Shown here in pieces: positions 45,270-58,680 of a DNA stretch of 64,000 nt. The position numbers and the translations under genes are program-made. The DNA comes from Corylus avellana (lineage: Eukaryota > Streptophyta > Magnoliopsida > Fagales > Betulaceae). Under the pieces are notes generated by a model that saw nothing but the letters and a program-made list of their open reading frames with translations, made no database searches and had not been told where the DNA came from. Each line of letters begins with the position of its first letter. The stretch's first letter is position 1. Location: NCBI RefSeq assembly GCF_901000735.1, contig NC_081544.1:26530095-26594094 (forward strand), written 5' to 3'.

Positions 45270-46178
45270 GTCCATCTTGGTGAAGAAAAATATGTTGGAC
45301 GGATCAAACTCAAGGAGAAAAAGATAAGGTAGACATGTTTTAGAGATGAGCAGATTAAAACCCTGCAGAATCTCATATTTCAGGTTCTCACAGGAGTTTG
45401 TCATCTGGAACAGGGCTATAGATTGAAGGTCAGCCTACTTTTATACAAGCAGTGAGAAAGGACAATTGGTAAATACAGTTAATTTCAATACAAAGATGAA
45501 GACTATAATAGAAGCACAGCCAACAGCAACTTTTCTTATCGTTCTTGGCTATTTTAGATGGATGTGAACAATCTGGCGTGTTTTTTTTTGTTTTTTTTGT
45601 TTTTGTTTGTGTTTCTAATTCTTTGTCTCTCTCCTCTGATTGTTTTGTGAATGATGATTTTGCTGGGTAGTTCTGTACTACCGCGTCAATGGGCTTTGGT
45701 TGTCTCTCGTTATGTCTTACAGTTTGTACAAGAGATTGATAATGAATGGAACCATTCAATTTTAAAGATTTTGCACATCATCTTTTGTGTGAGAATTCTC
45801 ATATTTGGAAGTATTAGTTCCCATAAAAAAGAGTATACCAGTGATGATCCATGAGATTTGGGTTCCAGGCACAAAACACCTTTTTCACTTTTGTGTTGGT
45901 TATGCCTATTAGTGAGTGGATCATGTGGGGCAGGCGTTAAATTCTGTTTGACTAATTATGCTGCATAAGTAAAAGAAATGCTCAACTATGGAGCAGGGGT
46001 ATATGTTCTAGATGAAGACATTCAATGCTATAATGGTGCAATTTAGATTCTTGGGCTGCTGTGGAAGTGGAATCAATGTATTAGCAAATTATTAAATTTC
46101 GTGATAGTCTTAACTAAAATATTACCATAGCGACAACTTGAAAAATTCTCTTTGAAACGAAGTATAACTTTTGGAGTT
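45270..46178 (+). other. 3' flank of the MGC-motif gene
   Basis: The first 500-600 bp are probably 3' UTR, with 'tgtttttttttgttttttttg' and no repeats. Beyond about 45.9 kb nothing specific is seen before the foldback element at 46179. Confidence 0.4.
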
Positions 46179-46346
46179 AGAGAAATGCTAGGCGTCATTC
46201 TCCTAATCATCTTTTTTTCAAATGGATTCAAATCCATCATTGGATTTGTAGGTTTACATGTGGATCCTACATATTCAATGGTAGATTTTTTTTTTAAAAA
46301 AAAAATGTATAGAGATGGTTAAGAGAATGAAGCCTAGACTTTCTCT
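46179..46346. mobile_element. Foldback MITE
   Basis: The 168-bp inverted repeat starts AGAGAAATGCTAGGCGTCAT and ends in the inverse AAGCCTAGACTTTCTCT. It is flanked by TTGGAGTT on the left and TTGGAGCTT on the right, an eroded direct repeat. The ends match the element at 1644. Confidence 0.75.
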
Positions 46347-47036
46347 TTGGAGCTTCATAGAGGTTTATAGAAGTCAAGTATCCAGACTCGCTCTATTTAT
46401 TTATCATTTATCCAAGCAGCACTGAATGAAAAAAAATCTAATACATTTAACATGTTCATAGGAGACATATTCCTTTCTAAATGCATGAAGGGATGCAGTT
46501 AGGAAAGGGCATGTGTCTCAGCAGGTTAATTTTGTACATGCGTTGACAATCAAGTATTGCATCATGAAGAATCCAAGTGCTGAGTAAAAGAGATTAAAAA
46601 AAAAAGAAAAAGAAATAGAATATCAGGTACCTGCTGCTCCATTTTTTTTTTTATAAGTACCTGCTGCTCCATTAAACATGATGATTACCTGAAGTATTCT
46701 TTTGCTTGTATGCTCTACAATGCATATCAATGTAAGTGCTCTATGCAATATTGCCATCTTCCTCATCTGGTTTCGTCATACGAAAGAGCTCTATGCAGTT
46801 TGTACATGGTTACAAGAAACTTACCAAACTCTCACCTAAGAGACGCTTTTGGACTTAACTTTAACGAGTTAGCATACAAATCATGCTAAACATAAGACTG
46901 CAGTTTTGTACCTTCAATCCATCCTTACAACAGCAAAATGAGATGCCAATTTCTACCAGTCATCAAAAGTAGGAGTGAACGCCCGTCAATTTATCCAGCA
47001 GACATTTTCTGATATTGGGTGTACTATATATGCTAT
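46347..47036. other. Gene-free interval, probably including the 3' UTR of the small CaaX gene
   Basis: The few hundred bases below 47037 are expected to hold the 3' UTR of the minus-strand gene. A short direct repeat 'gtacctgctgctccatt' occurs at about 46627 and 46658. Nothing else was recognised. Confidence 0.4.
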
Positions 47037-50000
47037 CTACATTATGGTACAGATGCAAGATTCTGAATCCTCATCGTCAGAGTCACTAACATCACTGCAA
47101 GCATTAACAGGGGACTAGGAATGAGAGACAATTATAAATGAAGGATAAATTTATAAAAAATTATGCAACGCTGAAGTACATATCACAAATTTTATGGTTT
47201 ATCTCATGTGTCATAATTTTCTTTTTCACTAAAACTGGAGTCTATAGGGCATAGATACTGCATACTTCTGAATTAGTTCTGCAGCCAAAACAGGGGACTG
47301 GGATGAGAGATTATTGTAAGGGAATGATAAATCAAATAAAAATTATGTGATACAGAGTAAATCATATCACAGATTCTACATCTGATCTCATGTGTCATAA
47401 TTTTCTTTTACGATTAGAACTGGAGTCACTAGGGCATAGATATTGCATGTTTCTGATTTAGTTCTAAAGGCAATGAAGCAGATTAGAAATTAAAAAAATG
47501 TTTTTCTTCTCTTAGAGCAACCAATAAGAGTTATGTGCTAAACCTAGGGTTGATTTCAATGATTTTCTTTTCTCACCAGTATCTTGCAGAAACAACCATT
47601 ACACATTAGGGTGTACAAATTCTAAACTATCTCTCAAGGCAATAGATCAAACTGAAGAGTTTAAAGAAACTATTTTTCTTCTATTCATTTAAACTAGGAA
47701 CCACTAAGGTAAGGTGTGCTGAACCAAGGGATGTTTTCAATGAAATGTTTCACCAGTTTGTTAGAGACGATCATTGCATGCTAGAGACGTGAAGGTAGTC
47801 ATCTCCTCAACATAAGCAGTAAGTAACAATGAATGGATATTATTGTAGTGATAAGGTATTGCCACCAGTAGCACCTGGGTATCAACACAAATCATGTGAC
47901 AAACATATTTTCTGGTCGTTCAGGACATAACTCTGCATGCCTTAAAAAGGTCGGATGTATGTCCCCTCCTTTTGAGGTATTGCGTTGGGCAACCCAAAGT
48001 ACAACATAATGGAAAAACGAAAACAATTCCTATTTCAATCCCGACTTTTGCCACATCTGCTTCAGCCTTTCTAACAGCAAAATGAGAGACAGTATGATAA
48101 AAACAGCCCAGCCCACTATCTTTTTTTCTTTTTCTTTTTCCCCTAAAGAAATTTCAGTTTCCCCAACTCAAAGTTTCAATTTAGAGAAATTATACTGTCC
48201 TCAAAGTTAGGGTATAAGAAAAATACTTAATTACATGTTTTGCAAATGTGTTTTAAATATGAAACACTGCAAGCCTAAAATTTTTTACAACACTCTTGCA
48301 ATCTACTAAATGCATAGTTAAGTTCTTGTAAGATGAAATAATGTTGAAGACTGAAACTTTTTTTTTCCAAAGTTGAATCAGCTAGCAATAGCCAAAGGTT
48401 ACTACTATGCTCAAACAAGATTAAAACAACTTACCAATTCAGTGACTTGGCAAATTAGACTCTTTTCAATTATTGTATTCAGAAAACACAAAGCTTTGTG
48501 GTAAAAGGACAGGATCAATAATTGTGACGAGTTTGATCAAAGCCAAACTAAATTTTATAAATTCCCCAAAACCTGATTCATCTCTTCTGCTCTACATAAC
48601 TCTCAACTCTAGCTCATCCTTCCAGAGCCCAAATAGATCCATTTTTATACATCAATTGAGTTCCATCTTTCTACAAACATGTTTTCTGATCTTAAAGTAT
48701 AATTCTAAAATCTTTTTGCAAGTCTATAATTCTATCATTAGCTACATTCACTTGCAAAGTCTGTCTCTACTTTGCATAATATCTTTCATAAAAAACATAT
48801 GCAGCACTTTCCATGAATAACCAAATTTATTTGCAGACTAGGATCATAGAAGAAATTAAACAAAGAAAGGATCATACGAAAATGATCCTGAAAACATAAA
48901 ACAAAGATGTTATTGGGGTACAATGGACCAAAAATGGGGCTCTATATACATCTAATGAAAATTCTTACATGATGTAAATCCAGTCAAGTATTTTAATCTG
49001 AAGTCAATATATGGTGTGTGTGTGTACAGTTTTGCAAATCCACCAAAATAAGATTTCCCAACAAATTCATGAACCATCAAGTAACATGGACTGAGAATAC
49101 AAGCAAATAAGTAAAAGAAAATAGAAATGCACTCTCACACAAACTTAACACAAATGCTCCAAAACGTCAGATGTTCAATTGATCAAACTACAAAGACAAT
49201 AAACTGCCTAGAGCTATCATGATGACACAATGGGGGTCAAACCATGACACAACATCAAGTCTAGGTTTAGGCAAGGGATCATTCTCAAGGCTATTTGTGT
49301 TAGACCAAATGCTATTAACTATGTTAACAGTCCTAGCTATCATCATGCTGCTAGGTTGATCTTTCCCTCGTACGGAAACAACAATAGTTTATAACAGAAA
49401 CCGATCAAGCTTCACTCATACTATAATCGATCAGCATAAACCCAATCCTCAATTGCAGTTCACTACCTTAAATAGGTTTAAAGTTCATGTTACTCCTGTA
49501 TTATTGGGTACCAATTCAGAAACAACAATCGACCATTTAGACATTATCAAACAAAATTACTGTTCTATACAACCATAAAATCATCACAGATGAATGACAT
49601 TACATTTTCTCTTCATCTGAAGCTTGGCTGCTCACGGAATTTTAAGGTGCAGCCTCTAATTTTAGTCTTAAAACAATATATAGCTAGGTTAATAAAGGCA
49701 CCTTATCTTCCATGCGGTAACGAAAACAAGTTTCAAAACCAAGAAACTCGCTACTCAAACAAGCAAGAAAAATCATAAAACAACAACCAAAACATCAAAA
49801 TTCTTAAACTTTGTCCAAAACCATGCATATCTAAGTACATGACTCCACTCATACATTACCTCGGATCGAATACCATCACCTCAGTGAGCTTATTCCCATT
49901 CCTATCGTTCCACTGCACCTTCCGCTGCGTCTTCTCAGACTTCCTCGACATCCCACCTCGCCGAGGTGGCAACAACGAATTAGACTCACTATCTTCCTCT

Positions 50001-50095
50001 CCATTAACGAGGCGATTCTCAACCTTTGCAGAATCTATACCACCCACAGCCTTAGTTTTGCCGCCATTAACATCCTTAGCATCCGTATCCATCAA
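47037..50095 (-). CDS. Small plant protein with PP1-docking-like motif, acidic linker and C-terminal CaaX box
   Basis: Two exons, 50095-49860 and 47094-47037, joined GAG|GTAA...TTGCAG|TG in phase, give 97 residues. Residues 1-50 are polar, with PPRRGG. Residues 57-76 read QRKVQWNDRNGNKLTEVMVF: KVQW fits the RVxF/W phosphatase-1 docking form, and the D-x-x-G-x-x-L-x-x-V-x-x-F spacing recalls the segment after RVxF in PP1 glycogen-targeting subunits. Residues 79-91 are Ser/Asp/Glu-rich. The end CICTIM carries a CaaX box (CTIM; Met at X favours farnesylation) with a second Cys two residues before for palmitoylation. I infer a membrane-anchored small regulator; the function is not known. The second exon is only 58 bp behind a 2.8-kb intron and is easy to miss in annotation. 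The exact phase match, the meaningful C-terminus and the clean splice sites support it. Met1/Met2 are both possible starts. Confidence 0.75.
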
Positions 50096-51400
50096 TCAAA
50101 CAATCCCCAACAATGAGAACCCAAATTCCTCGCCAATCAGCTCTGATGAAAACAGAACGAAGGTCGAATCTCTGATTGGAAATTCACAGAACTTCAGCAA
50201 TTCACAGAAACCCAATTCACCTAATAGCCTGAAAAAACAAGAATTCACAGACCCTAGCCCCAGAAAATTCAAAATTTGGAGGTAGGTCTGTGTATAAATC
50301 ACAGCCTTTCCCAAATGCAGAGACGAGGTCAACGCTGATTCCCTGCTTTAGTTTGCCATGAGGGAATCAGCGAATGGAGAAATAAGAAATCAAAGAACAT
50401 TTGAACTTAAAAGAGAGAATAAAATTCCCAATTGGGATGGGGGGAGCAAATGATTCCCGAGAAAATGACGGAAAATTAAGGTTTCAGAACGAATTTGGTC
50501 TGAAAACAACTACTAAACTGAAATGAGATCATTTCATTTTCTGGGATGGGACAGAACAGATCACAGGGCTGTCGTGGAGTAACAATTTGATTAGATTAAG
50601 AGAACAATAAAAAATAAATAAAAAAAATAAAAATCCCCCTGAATTTGAGCGATTAATATCTTATCAAAGATTTTATCGATAAGTTCGGATTGAGAAAAAC
50701 AGAGAGCGTTTACTTTTCTAATTGGTTAGGGAGAGAACAGATTATGCAGTAATTTAGAGTAGAAATTGTTGAAAGTGTGTCAAACAAAATATTCTGATTG
50801 GACGGCTGGGATTGGAGGGGAGAAGCTATTGGCGTACGGTTAGTTATTCTCGTTATGATAGCTAAATAGAGGGTTCAAGTGTTGGGAAACAACTGTGTTT
50901 GGTTTGAATAAATGGATCGTAACAGGCTATAAAAGGAATAAAATTATGGATGGTTGGAGCTTGGGATAGAAAAATAAAATGATGAATTTTAACTCCAAAT
51001 CTTTTGAACTTCACTCTATTGTCCTCATTCATCCAACTTTTACTATTGTGTCTATGAATTCATACTTTGTGGTGTTAATAGTATTTCCATTTCATTAACT
51101 ATTTAGTGGCTAAATATGGGGGGTTTAGGGTTTAAATCAAGTTGGGCAAAAGTAAAACTCACGAGATTCTAATAAAGTATTTCACCGCTCGCAGTGGTGG
51201 TTAAGTAGTCTAAAAAATATATTATGAAATTAAGTACATATTATGATAGTGGGTTCGATTTATCGCAATGAAAAACTATTCACATAAGTTTTATTAGTAT
51301 TAGTCGTATTAAAAATCACTAATATCCGGGTAAGATTTAGTTGGGCTATAATTCATTTAGTAGCCTCGCTGCAGCCCACCCTTTAGAAGAAAAAAAGAAA
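50096..51400. other. 5' flank of the small CaaX gene and gene-free DNA
   Basis: Up to about 50.6 kb the sequence is less AT-rich and repeat-free, as expected of a promoter/leader region of the minus-strand gene. An in-frame plus-strand reading at 49839-50285 is the shadow of this region. From 50.6 to 51.4 kb nothing is recognised. Confidence 0.4.
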
Positions 51401-51574
51401 GCTCAAATTACTCTGATGCAGACTTGCATCTTATCCATCCACTGATCCACAGCTGCCTTGTACTTGTACCCATCAATAATACTCATGAAGCTCTTCTTCT
51501 ATTTAATGTTGTGGGCTTGATTCTAGAGGTTTTTTATCCTTGGACAATGACCACTTATTTAATGATGTGGGCCC

Positions 51575-52390
51575 GATTCTAGGAGACAGAATCCTTTTTA
51601 GTTTATTTTAGACTAAAAAATATTCAATTAATAATCAATATTTTTTTAATAAAAATATTATATATTTTAAAATATATATATAAATAGAACATGAGTCACA
51701 TTAATAAAAAAAATAATAAAATATTATATATTTTAAAAAATAAAAAATTAAGAGATGACTAGTCACCCTAGTTGGGATTGGGGGTGACTTCGACCATAGA
51801 ATAGGTCACTGGGGTGGTAGGCTCCTTACATGGCCACTGGGGTGAGTGCAGCCACCCAAGAATAACTATTCACAATTTTAGTTTAAGGTTTAGGGGGGGT
51901 TGCGGACCACCCCAAGGCCGCTGGGGGTGTTTGGAGAAATTACTATATTAGATAAGGGGGGCAGTCACCTCTTTTTTTTTATTAATTTTTTTTTTTTTTA
52001 ATTTGAAATATTATTTTTTTGTAGTGGGGCATGTGTTCTAGTTGTAGCTCTAGGATTTCTAAGAAAAAATTTCAGCCATAAACTAGATATTCTCCAGCCT
52101 ATTATGGACTAGAGAGGATCTTATTCCTGATTCTAGAAGGCCGGTCTAGGGTGGCCGAAGCCACCCCTAGCCCCAATTGGGGTGGTCCAGCCATCCCCAA
52201 TGGATGGTCAGCCACCCCTTAGTTTTTTATAATTTTATTTTTTAATTATTTTTTTAAAATATATAATATTTTTATTATTATTATTATTAATTGAACAGAT
52301 GTCTTGTTTATGTCCTCAAGATCTCTTTAAAGAGACCTTAAGTTTATATTAAACTGAAATTATCTTATGCCCTTTGTCGGAGCATTACCG
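51575..52390. mobile_element. Cluster of foldback elements with GGTGGCC cores
   Basis: Runs such as 'ggggtgacttcgacca', 'gggtggccgaagccacccct' and 'tggggtggtccagcca' sit between AT-rich arms. 'gatctctttaaagagacctt' near 52320 matches arms of the element at 41690. At least two elements appear juxtaposed or nested, with a join near 52.13 kb; exact ends are not resolved. Confidence 0.5.
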
Positions 52391-53634
52391 TCGGTTCTTA
52401 TAAAGTATAAACATAACCTCAGTAGTATTCAATGTGATCGTGGCCATTTTTAAGGATTGGTTGGTAGTTGAGGTTTATGACACTATTGGTGGACTCTCTC
52501 CGTACCCTATGATTGGCCTTTTATAATGCAATCTCTTGAATACAATATATATATATATATATATACATACACACAGAAAATATAATTGTAAAGAGAAGGA
52601 TGATAGCCTTAAAAGAGCTTGGCATTTTAGTCTTTAAAGTTATATTTCAATTTTAGGTAAAAGTTAAAAGGCTTTTTAAGGCATTTTAGTCTCTTTCTCC
52701 TCTTGACCTCTCCTTCTTGCGAACCGAGTGTTGTGCTCATGTTGCAAAGCCAATAAACAAGTAATCGTCACCATCGCTCGGACCGCTGCACTAAGCCAAG
52801 AAACTCGTGCTCGTTCCCGTCTCGCCATGCTCGTTGCCACCTCCTAAATTAACTTTCTTTAGCATAGCCCGTAATGTTATCTCTCTCTAGCCACTCGTCA
52901 ATAAAGCTCGTTGTTGAAGTTATATCCATCCCAAACATACACTCCATGGCTCATGAATAATGCCACGGAAAGCCAAAAAAAAACACATCTCGTCATGCTT
53001 GCTGCCACCACGACACATTATGGATTTCAGCACAGGTCTAAGCCATTGAATTCTCTATATCTAGATATAAGTTTAATTTATTTGAGTTATTTTTAAAATT
53101 CTCTATATCTAGATATAAGTTTAATTTATTTGAGTTATTTTTAAATTAAAATAAAAAATTATAGGATAGCTTGTGTCATAAAAAAGTGATACGAATGGAA
53201 CTTGAAAATGCATTTCTAGAAACATGAAATACAGTTGTCTGTGTTGGACAGATCGGAGGAAGGTTTGGACTCCATTGGACTATCCACTGTCTCACTTCAC
53301 CCCACCAAAAAAAAAAAAGAAAAAAGAAAAAAGAAAAAAGAAAAAGAAGATCTAGGAGTGTCAAAGAAGTGGCCGTGTCTTCCGAGTCCCAAATACGGAT
53401 GTGTCCATATAGGGATGGTTTCGCCACTCCAATGACTAATTTGAAGGTGGTTGAACCATCTTTATGACTAAAGAGTACGGTTTAACGACCTCCTTGACCA
53501 CGAGTGTTATCTCCTTTGTCCAAAGGGCATATAGTTCGGTCACCCCAACAATCACCCCTCTCATTGCACCTCCATTTTTTCCTCCATGTCACGATTTGTA
53601 CTATTTATAGCCGAGGTAGTGCAATAGATCTCAT
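52391..53634. other. Gene-free interval with a short direct repeat
   Basis: 'aattctctatatctagatat' and its continuation occur twice at about 53048 and 53098, a 50-bp tandem duplication. A TA run lies near 52545-52565 and an A-rich microsatellite near 53310-53345. No genes were found. Confidence 0.55.
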
Positions 53635-54298
53635 GATCGAGATCCCCCACAATAGGGGGAAAATTGCCCATCAAGAATATTTGAAATCTTTGTCATCCAA
53701 TGTGATCCAGAGGTCTACAAGCCGTCACGTGTCCCACTAATAATAAAATACTATTTAAATTTTAAAAAGAAATTTTAAAAGAAAATAATAAAATAATTTA
53801 AAAAATATGGGATGGCCGGCCACCCCATTTTTACCATACGGGGGGGTGGCTGGCCACCCCTGCCGAAGCCACCCCATGGCTCTGGGGGGTGGTTGACCAC
53901 CTATGGCCAAACCCGAAGCCACCCTAGGGGCCTCAATGGGTTGTTCAGCCACCCCCTAGGGTCAAACCCAAAAATATAATTTATGGGTTTGGCCATCGGG
54001 GTTATCGAACCACCCCTTGGGGCCCCAAAGCCAACCCCAAAGGCCAGCTAGGGTGGCTGGCCACCCCCTATGGCAAAAATGGGGTGGTCGGTCACCCCAT
54101 ATATATATATATATATTATTTAATTATTTTCTTTTATAATTTTTTTTAAAAATTTTAAATAATATTATTTTATTTTATTATTAGTGAGTCACGTGGCAGC
54201 TTGTAAACCCTTAGATCACATTGGATGGCCAGGATTTCAAAAATTATTGATGGGCAATTTTTCCCTATTGCCGGGGATCCCAATCCTAGATCTCGATC
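53635..54298. mobile_element. Long foldback element with GGTGGCC core
   Basis: The left end GATCGAGATCCCCC pairs with the right end ...GATCTCGATC. The arms extend about 130 bp ('aaaattgcccatcaa', 'tccaatgtgatcc', 'agccgtcacgtg' against 'ttgatgggcaattt', 'gatcacattgga', 'cacgtggcagc'). The core of roughly 300 bp consists of repeated GGCCACCCC/GGGGTGGCC words. No coding sequence. Confidence 0.75.
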
Positions 54299-55192
54299 CT
54301 CAAAGAAGACCCCTATATACAAATGCCCTGTCTTCTTCACCCTTGACTTCCTTAAAATGAGACAGATTACCTTAATTAAAACCTTTTATTTCAATGAAGT
54401 TATAATTTCATCCTGTAACTATTTTAAATTTTTTTTAAAATTACCATTGCTTTCAATTTTAAACTGATGGAAAGTGAGAAAGTGTCTCATATTGAGTGTC
54501 TCACTTTTTCTTTTAATAAGTCCTAAAATGAATGTCTACTTCTGAAAAATTAAAACTCTTAACAAAAGCTTCTCTCTCACAATTTTTAAAAATCCTGCCC
54601 ACCTTTGGACATTTCATTCAAAATTATATCGTTTCAAGCTATAAGATACTCAGATTGAGATGATTTTTTTTTTATTTTTTTATTTTTTAAGGTAATGTAA
54701 CGACAGAAATGGGAAATCTCAGGCATTAATAACAAGTGTCGGTATTTCAGGCCTTTGGAAGTTCTTTGCGATCGTATTTTAGAGCAGTCTTTTACGGTGT
54801 TAGGAGTGGGGATGTCACACCAAGATTCTTTGCACCAACTGACGTGACGCCAATTCTACTTGAACAGTTCAAAATATTCAGAAGAAATTAAAAAAATAAA
54901 TAAATAAAATCAACAAACAGCAAGATTTCTTATTGTTTCTTTGTAATAGGATCCGAAAACAAAATCTAGCAAGAAGAGGATATGCACAGGCAATCACTTT
55001 AGCGTGCCTTGTACCCAAGTCAATGACAAAAAGAAGCAAAAAGATGGGATGAAAGTGGTTGCTTCAAATGTTGCCAAACATGATTGCGACGTTGAACTTA
55101 GAGTCTACTCAAAGTTCATTAACCTCTAAAAACTCTCATCTCACTTCACTTCCACTTTCAACCATTTGTGGAGAGATCAGGCATTTCTGAGG
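54299..55192. other. Upstream region of ARPC2B
   Basis: No gene is seen. The last 150 bases ('ctcatctcacttcacttcca', 'ctttcaaccatt') are CT-rich and probably the leader of the ARPC2B transcript. The stretch 54.45-54.65 kb is unremarkable AT-rich DNA. Confidence 0.4.
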
Positions 55193-58100
55193 ATGGCGTG
55201 CTTTGAAAGAGCGTCGCCGGCACTGAAGGATATCCTGCTCAAACAGTACCGGTAAGAACATTTTATATATTGAAAAGTCATGGTAATTAACAATGTTATC
55301 CCTAACAGCTATGGAAGTTTTCCAGCTGAAAAGGAGGAGTTGTTATTTAGTGGAGCTTTTAGTGCCTTGTATGGTCTCCAGAAAGTGTATGCAAGAGTTA
55401 TTGTGCTGACAAAACTATTTGTTGCTCACTACTGCTTGATTACTAGTGAGAAACAAATGTTGCGTGGGCAGAAAAGTACCTCTCAATTGTAGACGTTCAG
55501 CCATTTAGAACCAAGTATTGCGTCCAAATGTTATGAAACAGCTCTGCATGCATGGAAATAAGGTGCAAAATGAGCAAGTATGCGGCAGGCACTTCGCTGC
55601 CAATTATAACAATGCTCACGCATGCAAACTGTAAAACCCATCTTGCTAAATATCTTAAATACACAGGCAAGCTCAAATAGGCCCCATCATGCTTGATCTG
55701 AGATTTTATTATCCAGAAGAAAAAAAAATATAACAGCTCATCAACATTCAAGGCATTGGAATTACTGCAGTCATAAACATTGGACATAGCATCTATGTTG
55801 TTGTTTTTTTATTTGGTTGACAAGATTTCCATTCGCCACAAGAATACCATTCACCATAAAATCATCAGGGAATCTAGGAAATTTAATTTCCATTCTAATC
55901 TTCTGTAGGAAAAGATACGGAAAATCAATGATCTGGCCTTAGGTTATTACAGGGCATATAAGTAGAAAATTGCGTTTCACTATGTGGGAGCTGTAGGCAA
56001 TTATTTTTACATATGAACTTTGGCGGACAGAAAGATGTGTTTTCCAGGTGGACAAGCAACGGAATGTTCAGCACTAGTTGGTGGGTGGGATGAAGCTGTA
56101 TACTTCCATTAGTATAATAGTTGATAGCTACATCTTCCACCAAGCAGGCATGAAATTGTCACTTCTGTTGTCAACATTTCTTACTGTCAAACTTGAATTT
56201 AGCAAGGAAATGGAAAATATGCCAAAGCATCCTTCAGGTGGACTAGTAATCTCTAGGTTCAGCTTATCATAGAGGCAGGTGAGCCATATAAAAATACAGA
56301 GAACCTTTCTTGCCCTACAGGCAAACAAAAAAATTCAACTCTATGGACGGGGCATCACATTACTGTAACAACCAAAGGGATTGCTAATCTTAACTTGAAA
56401 TGCTACATTAGAGTTATCAGATGGCATCAAACCTTGTAATCCTAATAATCATCCGTAATTGATTGGTGAGCTTAATTCGAAAGTAAACCTTGGTCTGGAT
56501 AACTTTATTCTTGAAGGAGATTTGCTTGCAGTCATCCTCGCCTTCCAAAACGGCGACCTCTCCATTTATTGGTGAAAGCCTCCTATAATTATGGATACTC
56601 TCTTGATTCTCTTTAAATTTTTCCAATTGGATAGCAACCAAAATCCACAGAAGCAGAATCTCTTTTGCCCATAATCTCGCTGACCATTGATTCGCACTCA
56701 CTCGCTCAAAAGGATTCATGTAGTTGAATCAATCAGTCAGTTAGGATTAAGGCTTAGTTAAACCGAGTTCCATCTACCACAGTTTGTAGAATCTATCTCA
56801 TATTAATATGTTTACTTCCTGCTTTACAGTGTGAAGAAGTTGTCAACAATTTTATTAGGCTTATTAATAATCGACATGGTATTGTGAATGTAAATGGACA
56901 GTTTAATTGGAGAGAAAAGGACAAGAAAATTCCAAAATCCAAGCCATGAAGATGAGGAATGAAATGATTATTTTGGAAGTTTAATGTTTTTCTTTCTGTA
57001 GATTGATGGATTGAAAATAAGTTGTAGGAGTGTTAGAGAAAATTATAACCATTGTATTTATAAAAAAGAAATAAAGAACAGAAGAAAACATAACCATTCT
57101 GACAATCAACATTGTTCCTCTCATGGCAGTGCTGAAAAGCCCATGGAGATCGATCATCACTTGTATGAATTCGGATCTGTGGAATACCACATCCAGGTAA
57201 AACCCTCGGCACTCGTATCATATAAAAACTTGATATATTTTAGTGTTCAACATCCATTTTCTGTTTCTTGTACCTAGCTTCAGTTGATGCATTCATGTGA
57301 ATGAATTAAAATAAAATAAAAAATCATCATGCATAGAATTTCAGAACTCTAGTGTTCTCAAGATCCAAATATGATTCAAGTAATCAGGTTAATTGGAACA
57401 TTTGATGATTGCGGAGCGAGTAATAAAGATTACATCTTTGAGCAAGAGTTCGAATTTAAATTGAAAATTTCAGAAACCAATATTAGTGGGAGAAGAGGCA
57501 CACGTTTTATGATTAAAATTTTGAATGTGTTTGTGTTGTCAGCTTGTAATTATACACGTTTTATAGCTTTAACAAATAACTTAAGAACTATTTTGATGAT
57601 TCCTCTCTAATGTTTAACAGACTTCAGCATCAGATCCATATCACACGTACTTGTCAATATCCACCCCACTACTGTCCCAGGGTGCCCTGCTATCGCATGG
57701 GCTTTCACACTACACTATAGAGATGGTAAAGGGAGTTAGCTCTGATGTCATGGAAATTGTTGAACCAGCAAAAGAAGGATACCAGCTTACTCTAAGTATT
57801 AACTTTGATAAGATTCCGCGTGGCAAAGGTTTGGTAATCCTTCACTTCAATGATATACAAAAGATTCTTGGTACTAGAAATATTTTTTTCATACTATTTA
57901 CATCTTAAAAGCTGTTTACTATTATTATTATTATGAACGTAAGAGCAACAATTTTAATAGAACTGTGAATGGAGATATACTGTTTAATCCTCTTGGCAAC
58001 CATGCAGACATAACTAGTCGAACTAAAGATATCCAGAAAAAAAAAAATGATATAGTAGCATTTCAACATGTTAATAGAATGGATTTGATGAAGTGGGTTA

Positions 58101-58640
58101 TTAGGCATTGAGATGAACTTAAAATAAGGAAAAGATTAATAAACTGCTAGTCACCACATTAAAGGAGAGATATGAGCATAAGCTTTTATAATCTGAATTG
58201 AGCGAGTCAACATCATGAAACAAAGTCTAAGACACAGAAAGAAGAAAGAGCACACACCTCCAAATGCATCAAGTTGAAAAATAAAGCTCCAAAAAAATAT
58301 CATTTAATTAACGTGGTTGCCACCTCGCCAATATTGCTATTTCAGAGGATCTGGGTAGGGAAATCCTAGTACCCAGAAATACTAAGCTAGTAGAAGGAAG
58401 CCAACATAATCTCCTGATAATCCTGCAAAGAAGTAAAATTAACGTAGGTAAAGCATCATTTTATTGAAGAGAAAGGTAACACGTTGAAATTTCAATAGTT
58501 TTTTATACACGATTTCTGTGCGGAGCAGAAACAGTACAAAAAACAGAAAAGGACAAAATAGACTAGAATAGTACCCTGAAGAAATTCAAACAATATGTAT
58601 ACTATTTTATTAAAACCTAAAGATCTTCTAGAATTTGGAG

Positions 58641-58680
<40 letters not shown>

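Noticed and set aside
49839..50285. 148-codon plus-strand open frame
   Set aside because: It overlaps exon 1 and the leader of the minus-strand CaaX gene. The minus strand has a matching second exon with correct phase, whereas this frame has no features.
54720..54860. Possible exon ('ggcctttggaagttctttgc' region) upstream of ARPC2B
   Set aside because: An open stretch with an acceptor-like AG reads GVGMSHQDS... but has no family resemblance and no partner exon.
56417..56719. 100-codon minus-strand frame within ARPC2B intron 1
   Set aside because: It has no recognised family, no splice context, and lies inside an intron of an intact gene on the other strand. It is possible but unsupported.
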